This document shows, piece after piece, positions 41,146 to 47,704 of a stretch of 47,704 nucleotides of DNA. Each line of letters starts with the position of its first letter. Position 1 is the first letter of the stretch. The stretch covers positions 1 through 47,704 of the forward strand of contig JACOXG010000014.1 of the NCBI GenBank assembly GCA_016176405.1. Reading direction: 5' to 3'. The notes under the pieces were generated by a model. It did no database searches, was not told the DNA's origin, and saw nothing but the letters and a program-made list of their open reading frames with translations. The translations under genes were made by a program, and so were the position numbers. The DNA is from Candidatus Daviesbacteria bacterium (GTDB lineage: Bacteria > Patescibacteriota > Microgenomatia > Daviesbacterales > UBA10151).

Positions 41146-41232
41146 ATTCTAAAAATCAAATTCCAAACAAATTCTAAATATTAAATTATAAATTCACAAG
41201 TTTGGAATTTGGTGCTTGTGATTTGATCATTA
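41143..41232. repeat. AT-rich palindromic intergenic element
   Basis: 'CAAATTCCAAAC...GTTTGGAATTTG' arms plus 'GGTGCTTGTGATTTGATC'. Confidence 0.6.
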
Positions 41233-41234
41233 CT

Positions 41235-41642
41235 TCAAGTTGTACTTGAAGTCTCTGGTTTTTCCTCCCTAGTATAACCTGCTAAAATCCCCTTGACCAT
41301 ATTAGCTACCTGTTTTGGTTCATACTCACTCTTAATAATATATTTGACCGCTCCTTTACTCATGGCATTTTCCGCATCCTGCTGACCGGCTAAATTAGTC
41401 AATATGACCACCGGAATAGATTTGGTCTCCGGATCCGCCTTTATTTTCTCCAACATCTGAATCCCGTTCATCACCGGCATCATAATATCCAAAAGTACCA
41501 GATTGGGTTTATTCTTTTTAATTTTTAAAAGTCCCTCCTCACCGTTAGTGGCTAAATCTACCTCATAACCTTCAAAGGCAAAGATTTTCTGATACATCTT
41601 GCTCATAAGTGGATCATCTTCAACAATGAGAATTTTAGACAT
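41235..41642 (-). CDS. Stand-alone CheY-like response regulator, close paralogue of 39905-40297
   Basis: 'ILIVEDDPLMSKMYQKIFAFEGYEVDL...LVLLDIMMPVMNG...ILTNLAGQQDAENAMSKGAVKYIIKSEYEPKQ'. Confidence 0.93.
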   Translation of the reverse strand: MSKILIVEDDPLMSKMYQKIFAFEGYEVDLATNGEEGLLKIKKNKPNLVLLDIMMPVMNGIQMLEKIKADPETKSIPVVILTNLAGQQDAENAMSKGAVKYIIKSEYEPKQVANMVKGILAGYTREEKPETSSTT

Positions 41643-41699
41643 AAAATTCTCCTTTTATTCTAAAAGGAAGGATATTGCTCATAGTATTTTTGACTAATG

Positions 41700-42074
41700 T
41701 TAACTTTCCTCCTTTATATAAGCTTCTATTTTCTTTTTAACTGCTTCAGGTTCAAAATTGGCTTTGACCATAAAAGAATCTGCTCCCAAACTGATGGCTT
41801 TTTTAATCGATTCATCGTCCCCTAAATTAGTCAATACCACCACCGGTATATCTTTCAAATCGAAATCTTTTTTCAGCACCCCCAGAACTTGAAAACCATC
41901 CATTCCCGGCATGATAATATCCAAAAGAATCAAGGTGGGTTTTAACTTTTTAGCTTTGTCCAATCCTTCTTGACCAGATGAGGCTATCTCTAAAGTATAA
42001 TCTTGGCCTGTAAACAGCCGTTGATAAACCCGCTGCACATAAGGATCATCCTCAATAATCAGTAAAATTTTACC
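41700..42074 (-). CDS. Stand-alone CheY-like response regulator
   Basis: Start MGKILLIIEDDPYVQRVYQRLF; 'LILLDIIMPGMDGFQVLG', 'VLTNLGDD'. Confidence 0.9.
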   Translation of the reverse strand, partial: GKILLIIEDDPYVQRVYQRLFTGQDYTLEIASSGQEGLDKAKKLKPTLILLDIIMPGMDGFQVLGVLKKDFDLKDIPVVVLTNLGDDESIKKAISLGADSFMVKANFEPEAVKKKIEAYIKEES

Positions 42075-42102
42075 CATATTTATTCCAATAGTAATACTAG
42101 AC

Positions 42103-43704
42103 TTAAGTTTTGGCAACAGGTAATTCAAAGGTGAAAGTGGAACCTTTGCCTACTTCAGAGGCTGCCAAATAGATCTCGCCACCCATACTCTCCATCAGCA
42201 TTCTAGCAATATACAAACCTAAACCTGTACCCTTGGTGGTATCACGAGTCAGTAAACTCTCCCCGGCCTGTTGAAATTTTCTAAATAGTAGATTTTGTTG
42301 CTCTCTGGCAATCCCCCTACCAGTATCAGTCACCGATACCTTGAGAAAACCATCTTTGGTTGTTAAAGATAACTCAATACCACCTTTCTCAGTATATTTG
42401 ATGGCATTACTGATTAAATTAGCCACCACTTCCTTAGTTCTCTCTTGATCAGCCTCAACTTTGGAGTTGAACCTTTTGGCAGTTGCAAGTCTTAGATAAA
42501 GTCCTTTTTGCAAAGCCAAATTCTCCACCTCCCTGATGGCCTCATTAATAATTGGCACAATATCAAATTGCTCTTTTTTAAAAATAATCTTACCCTGTTC
42601 TAATCTGGACACATTCAAGAAATCATTAACTATCTCAATCAGTCTAATACTACTCTCCCTGATATCTTGAATCATCTCTCTAAAAGTATTGTCCTCTATT
42701 TTATCTGCATAATAGTCGTGGAGCATGGCAGCATTACCCCTGATCGAGGTTAAGGGTGTTCTCAGTTCATGAGAGGCAATGGAGAAAAATTCATCCTTGC
42801 TTCTCTCTATAACCTTTTCCAGAGTGATATCTTCAACTAACACCACTGAGCCAATGATCACCAACTCATCCCCTTCTAGAACCACAATTGGGGCAATAAA
42901 GATATGCAAAATTAAATTATTAAATTGTAGTTCCTTGACCTCGATGGGATTTTTCTTGTCAATTGAAGAGAGGATTTTGGTTCTTAAATCATACGTTGAC
43001 TTAAAAGTTTTTTCTATATCTTCCATGGTACATTTAACATTAAAAATTAAACTGGAGTGAAAAGCTCCTGGTTCTAAATCTGTGCTGGATTTACATAAAA
43101 TATGTTTGGCTGTGGGGTTAATAGTGACAATATTAGCTTTATTATCAGTTAAGATAAATCCCACATTAATAGTATTGATGGAGGCATCCAGCCTAGCTTG
43201 TTCTTCAATCAAGGCTTTAGTTCGCTCATGAACTTGTTTTTCAATTGATTCTTTAGATTGCTTTTCTAAACTGATATCCCTAAAAACCACCACTGCTCCT
43301 TTAGTACCCCCTACTTTTAAGGGAGTGATCGTGGCTGAAACCGGGAATTTAGGACCTGATTTAGGTTGGATAGAGAGATTATCTGCCAAGCCTGCCATAA
43401 AAACCTTACCAGTTTTCAACACCTGAGATGCAGGCCTTTCTTCATTAGGAAGTGGCCTATCATCTTTAAATACTGTAATGAGCTTTCTTAAATCTTGACC
43501 AATCACTTTATCTGCTTGAAGTCCTGTCATTTTAACAGCCATGTCATTCATTAACACCACTTTATAATCCTCATCCACTACATATAGACCCTCTCCCATG
43601 GCTGATAAAATTGCTTTATCCATATCTCCTTCTTCAAATATCTTTGGTTGGTTTTTAAATCTGGCAATAAATGCAGAAGCGATGGTCGTTAGTTCCTTAA
43701 TCAT
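42103..43704 (-). CDS. PAS-domain sensor histidine kinase
   Basis: PAS regions, H-box 'FFSIASHELRTPLTSIRGNAAML', N/G boxes 'NLISNAIKYTEKGG', 'VTDTGRGI', 'GTGLGLYIARML'. Confidence 0.96.
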   Translation of the reverse strand: MIKELTTIASAFIARFKNQPKIFEEGDMDKAILSAMGEGLYVVDEDYKVVLMNDMAVKMTGLQADKVIGQDLRKLITVFKDDRPLPNEERPASQVLKTGKVFMAGLADNLSIQPKSGPKFPVSATITPLKVGGTKGAVVVFRDISLEKQSKESIEKQVHERTKALIEEQARLDASINTINVGFILTDNKANIVTINPTAKHILCKSSTDLEPGAFHSSLIFNVKCTMEDIEKTFKSTYDLRTKILSSIDKKNPIEVKELQFNNLILHIFIAPIVVLEGDELVIIGSVVLVEDITLEKVIERSKDEFFSIASHELRTPLTSIRGNAAMLHDYYADKIEDNTFREMIQDIRESSIRLIEIVNDFLNVSRLEQGKIIFKKEQFDIVPIINEAIREVENLALQKGLYLRLATAKRFNSKVEADQERTKEVVANLISNAIKYTEKGGIELSLTTKDGFLKVSVTDTGRGIAREQQNLLFRKFQQAGESLLTRDTTKGTGLGLYIARMLMESMGGEIYLAASEVGKGSTFTFELPVAKT

Positions 43705-45278
43705 TTGATTTGACTGGAGATGAATCTGGCAATTAGATAGGCTGGAATAATAGACAAAATCAAAAGTCCTACAGCCACCAGGAAGGTAAATTCAATTGAT
43801 CTGCCAGCAGCTTGTAAAACTCCAATTTGCCTCTTGCCCACAAAAAGCATGCCCACTGGATTAGTATCTACATCTTTGAGAGGTAAATAGGCAGCAAAAT
43901 AAGGGGTGTTGAGCAGATTGACTGAAGTGGTAAAACTCTCACCATTCACCAGTACTTTCTCTTTAATATTGGAATTCTCCTCTTTAACTCCGATATATCG
44001 GGATTTCCCATCAGCAGCCAGCAGGGTGGTGGCTGCCAAAATATTATCTCCATAAATGGCTGCCTCAAGCCCGGTGGCAGCTTTAATTCCATCCACAAAG
44101 GCATTATCAATATTGGTGCCAGACATGACCGCCCCCACCACCTTCTCTCCACTCTTAATAGGGGCAGCTGCCCGAACACTAACCTCCGGTCCTAACACCC
44201 CATCTTTGGTACCCACCGAAGTATTAGCCTCCCCCACCAAGGCTCTGGTAATTTGGGGATCATCAGAGAGCGAATCTCCAATCCTTTCCTTATCCTCCCC
44301 TCTGGCTAACACTTGACCAGTCTCAGAAACAATTACTAACAAATTTTGCTTTTTAGTCAGCAGGAAGTCTTCGGCCTTTTTTGACAAGCTAGCCTTATCT
44401 TTGGCTTCCACTGCTGCAACTATTTGAGGATCTGAAGATAGGACTTGGGCATCGGATAGGGCCTCAGCCTTTTTACTGTCCACTGCATAATTTAGCACTT
44501 TAACGTCTGTTTCCAGTCTTTTGAGGGTTTCATCCTCCAGATTTTTAAGAAGTAAACCGGTAAAGGCAGTGGTGGTGATTAAGAAGATGATTAAAACCGA
44601 AAAAGTGGAGATCATAAACAATTGGCTCTGAATTCTTTTGAGCAGATAAAAATAAACCCATCTACCCAAAATCACCATGGCCAGAAGTAATACTCCATGA
44701 CTAATTAGCCATACTAATCCATGAGGAGCCACCATCTCATATAAATCAATAAAGGGTGTATTTTGTAAAAGACCGGCTAAAGATAGAGTCTCAGCTAAAG
44801 CCAGCACATAAAATGTCAGACTCAAGGGCTTCAGATGCGATTCCAAACCAACGGTGGCCCGGCGAAGATATAAAAAAGCCACCACCAAGGAAAGGATTGG
44901 AAAAGTCACCGGCAGTAAAGATAAACTTAAGGGGGGAAGCGTAAAAAGGGCTAGCTTAAGTTTAAAATGAGCTTGGATAGGTTCAAATATTAGACCCAGG
45001 ATCAAAAAAAGGTAACCGGTGATTCTGGTGGCTGCCACCAAATTGGAGTTAAGATTACCTCCTAACAGGGAACTTTCCAAAATAGTTGATTCAATAAAGG
45101 TAGCATGAATCAGAAAAGAGATGCTCAGCAGAATAAAACCTAAAATTTTGAAACTATCACTTAAGGTTTTTCTCCCTAGCCAGGCATCAAAGTAAAGCCA
45201 GCCTGTTAAAAAGAACACTAAGCTAGCAAATAAATTTAAGGCAAAATGTGCATTTTCTAAAAAAAATTGATTCCACAT
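43701..45278 (-). CDS. Multi-TM sensor with extracellular Cache-like domain and no output domain
   Basis: About 7 N-terminal TMs, then TM, 'dCache-like' ectodomain ('GQVLARGEDKERIGDSLSDDPQITRALVGE...GVLGPEVSVRAAAPIKSGEKVVGAVMSGTNID'), TM, ends 'ARFISSQIK'. Stop overlaps the kinase start (ATGA). Confidence 0.78.
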   Translation of the reverse strand: MWNQFFLENAHFALNLFASLVFFLTGWLYFDAWLGRKTLSDSFKILGFILLSISFLIHATFIESTILESSLLGGNLNSNLVAATRITGYLFLILGLIFEPIQAHFKLKLALFTLPPLSLSLLPVTFPILSLVVAFLYLRRATVGLESHLKPLSLTFYVLALAETLSLAGLLQNTPFIDLYEMVAPHGLVWLISHGVLLLAMVILGRWVYFYLLKRIQSQLFMISTFSVLIIFLITTTAFTGLLLKNLEDETLKRLETDVKVLNYAVDSKKAEALSDAQVLSSDPQIVAAVEAKDKASLSKKAEDFLLTKKQNLLVIVSETGQVLARGEDKERIGDSLSDDPQITRALVGEANTSVGTKDGVLGPEVSVRAAAPIKSGEKVVGAVMSGTNIDNAFVDGIKAATGLEAAIYGDNILAATTLLAADGKSRYIGVKEENSNIKEKVLVNGESFTTSVNLLNTPYFAAYLPLKDVDTNPVGMLFVGKRQIGVLQAAGRSIEFTFLVAVGLLILSIIPAYLIARFISSQIK

Positions 45279-45286
45279 AGGGCAGG

Positions 45287-47533
45287 TTAGTTAACTAAAT
45301 TATCCAACAATTCTTGCCTTTTTAAAACCCCCACTCTTACTTTTTTAATAATCCCCTTTCTGTCCAAAAACAGATGGGTAGGTAAATTTAAAACCCCCAA
45401 TTCCGTAGTTAAAACACCATCAGGATCAGCCAAAACGGGAATCTGATAATTTCCTCTTTTGTTAAAGATATCAACTTTGGAAGCAGTTTCTTGCACCATT
45501 ACTGAGACCACATTAATTTCTTTACTGACTAAACTGTCTAAAATGGTTAAGACTTCAGCAGTTTGAGGTGACCAAATAGAAGATAAAGTCAAAATAGTAG
45601 CCTTGCCTTTAAATTGATTGGTGTTAAGCTCAGAATTAGGAAATTCTAAAAAGGGCAGCTCTTGGCCTGCGAAATTATCCAAAAGAGGTGGTAAACTTGG
45701 ATGAGATAATTTCAGATTAACTGAAGTTGATTGTAGACTGGGCCAATATAGAAAGAAGGGACCAATCTGAAACCCTTGGGCTTTTTCCAAAGTAAAGTCT
45801 TGATTGACAGGTTGAGTCTGAGATATGGTAAAAATTTCTGTTTTGAGCCCCTTATAGCCTGGAGCAGCTATTTTTAGATAATATTTACCAGCAGGAAGGA
45901 GCAGTTTATAACTGCCATCTTCTCCCAAAGATTGAGGATTTTGCTGCTCAAAGGGAGCCCCATCCCAAAGGATAAACCTTTGGCTGGTTGGTTCAAAATA
46001 ATATAAGCTTACCTTGACATTTTTAATCTGTTGCCCTCCTTTATCTTTGACTTGCCCGTTTTCCAAAACTAATACAGTGTTGATCTTTTTAGAAGTTTTA
46101 TTATCTGCCCCATCAACTGAATTAACTGTCAGCTCATGTATTCCCGGCTCAGTAAAATTTAATTCCCCTGACCAAAGCCCATTGTCTAAGTTTTTGGTAA
46201 GTGACGTGAGTTCCTGACTTTCCCCTTTCCCCTTTCCCCTTTCCACCTTTACCTCGATTGGTCCTCCAACCTCAGATAAAGTGATTTTTTGGGAAAGCCC
46301 GACCAAGGCGATGATGTACCCCTCAGGAGTGGGAGAAATAATCTGGGGGCCAATGGAAAAAAGTACTCCTCCCACAGTTGGTGGCAGCCTATCTACAATC
46401 AAGGTCTTGGAAGTTGTAACAGTGGTGTTGCCTGTTAAATCTTTGGCTCTGACCTTTATTTGATAATTACCATCTTCAAAAATAGGCGGGATAAAATCAA
46501 AAGTGGTACTTTTAGAGCCAATACCTGTGACATTATCAACTGGTAACCAACTCTTGCCATCATCTATAGAGAACTCTATACTGTTAATCCCGCCTTTGTC
46601 TCCTCCGGCATCTGAGTCGGTGGCCTTACCAGAAATTTTAGGCGGTTCAGTATAAGCTTTTTCAAAATCTAAATCCAAAGTAACTCGAGGCACTGAAGTG
46701 TCTGGTTTAGGGGTGGCAGTAACTGATTTGGTCACAGTGGTGGTGGTTGTGGTAGTGGTGCCAGCCTTGGCTGTGGCAAAGGTCTGATCACCGGACTCAG
46801 ACTTATTTCCCGAGGCATCTGCACTTTTAACATTAAAATGATAGGTAGTATTGGCAGACAAGGCATCAATGGTAAAGGCATGAGAAGTCACCCTTGAAGA
46901 GTCTGTTTTGGTGCCACCATAGTCAGTGGTTTTACCATACAACAAAGTAGAGTTAGCAGATTCATCAGTTGTCCAACTTATTTTGGCTACTGTATCTGAC
47001 ACCTCTGAGATAACAATATTAGAAATGGTAGGAGCAGTAGTATCTGCCCCTGCTCCTGAAATAGCTGTTCCTAAAGTACCAGTACAGGTAGTGGGTGAAG
47101 CTCCTCCACTATCATCTGAGGCTTGCACTGTCCAATTGGCAGATGAGGCCTCAGAAGAACCACTAGTAGCACTGATGGTAAAAACTATATTACCTCCATT
47201 GCTTAAACTACCACCTGTAAAGGTACGCGCTTCATCTGAAGAGGATACATTCCAACCTCCTATACTAAACCCCCCCAAGGTAAAGTTTGAAGAAGGTCTG
47301 GTCACTTTCATCCAAACAATAGTTTGCGAAGAAGTATTGTTAAGAGTGAAAGTGAAGCTTGAATCAGTATTGGTATTGACACTGGTGGGGGTAACTGAGG
47401 CTGTACAAGAAGAAACTGCTCCTACCGCTAAAGGTGGAGCTAGTAATCTTAAGAAAAAGACCACTAAAAAAAATATCAGGGGCAGCATTGATTTGTATAC
47501 TACTATCATCTTATATCTCAAGCTGTTTCGCAA
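45287..47533 (-). CDS. Secreted FN3/Ig-like multidomain protein with C-terminal redoxin-like domain
   Basis: FN3-like 'APTISNIVISEVSDTVAKISWTTDESANSTLLYG...ANTTYHFNVKSADASGNKSE'; C-terminal 'LPFLEFPNSELNTNQFKGKATILTLSSIWSPQTAEVL...LPTHLFLDRKGIIKKVRVG'. Confidence 0.8.
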   Translation of the reverse strand: MRNSLRYKMIVVYKSMLPLIFFLVVFFLRLLAPPLAVGAVSSCTASVTPTSVNTNTDSSFTFTLNNTSSQTIVWMKVTRPSSNFTLGGFSIGGWNVSSSDEARTFTGGSLSNGGNIVFTISATSGSSEASSANWTVQASDDSGGASPTTCTGTLGTAISGAGADTTAPTISNIVISEVSDTVAKISWTTDESANSTLLYGKTTDYGGTKTDSSRVTSHAFTIDALSANTTYHFNVKSADASGNKSESGDQTFATAKAGTTTTTTTTVTKSVTATPKPDTSVPRVTLDLDFEKAYTEPPKISGKATDSDAGGDKGGINSIEFSIDDGKSWLPVDNVTGIGSKSTTFDFIPPIFEDGNYQIKVRAKDLTGNTTVTTSKTLIVDRLPPTVGGVLFSIGPQIISPTPEGYIIALVGLSQKITLSEVGGPIEVKVERGKGKGESQELTSLTKNLDNGLWSGELNFTEPGIHELTVNSVDGADNKTSKKINTVLVLENGQVKDKGGQQIKNVKVSLYYFEPTSQRFILWDGAPFEQQNPQSLGEDGSYKLLLPAGKYYLKIAAPGYKGLKTEIFTISQTQPVNQDFTLEKAQGFQIGPFFLYWPSLQSTSVNLKLSHPSLPPLLDNFAGQELPFLEFPNSELNTNQFKGKATILTLSSIWSPQTAEVLTILDSLVSKEINVVSVMVQETASKVDIFNKRGNYQIPVLADPDGVLTTELGVLNLPTHLFLDRKGIIKKVRVGVLKRQELLDNLVN

Positions 47534-47569
47534 CTTACCTCATATATATATGTTAGTATCTTAACTTAA

Positions 47570-47704
47570 ATGAAGACTATTGATTTTTCCTGGATTATTC
47601 CAATTTATAATGAGGCTCAAGCTTTACCTGAACTTTTTGAGGAAATAAAACAAGTTAACTTAAAAAAATATGAAATTGTGGCTATAAATGACGGGTCAAC
47701 TGAT
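47570..47704 (+). CDS. Family 2 glycosyltransferase, N-terminal part (runs off window)
   Basis: ATG at 47570: MKTIDFSWIIPIYNEAQALPELFEEIKQVNLKKYEIVAINDGSTD. Confidence 0.9.
   Translation, partial: MKTIDFSWIIPIYNEAQALPELFEEIKQVNLKKYEIVAINDGSTD

Overview
This 47.7 kb window looks like a Patescibacteria/CPR (Microgenomates-like) contig. That placement is inferred from gene style and content and was not tested. Housekeeping genes seen: ndk (partial), argS, leuS, rho and two tRNA-Ala. Competence and pilus genes: ComEC core, ComEA, a type IV pilin-like protein. Envelope genes: LysM/M23 hydrolase, LPxTG-like protein, O-antigen-ligase-like TPR protein, TMTC-like GT-C protein, FN3/redoxin-like protein. 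A signalling block holds a sensor, a histidine kinase and three stand-alone CheY-like receivers. The standout is at 11.0-17.2 kb: an F1Fo-ATP-synthase-like operon in the order c'-b-delta-alpha-gamma-beta-epsilon with no a subunit (atpB). Its c-subunit homologue is a 271-aa fusion of a signal peptide, an exported domain of about 170 aa and a c-like hairpin that keeps the cytoplasmic 'GRNP' loop but has no Asp/Glu in helix 2. The exported domain is homologous to a Peptidase_G2-like domain in two flanking surface proteins (911 aa and at least 2970 aa). Both of those appear to be built as MerR-like HTH, then TM, then tail-fibre-like ectodomain. I propose this as a candidate undescribed system: an F1-type motor that probably cannot translocate protons and carries an extracellular crown, linked to membrane-tethered HTH fibre proteins. 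Other observations include inverted repeats flanking atpHAGDC, repeated operator-like motifs, several repeat families (some in-frame inside genes), and a 0.6 kb hairpin-rich noncoding region with a possible 44-aa small protein.
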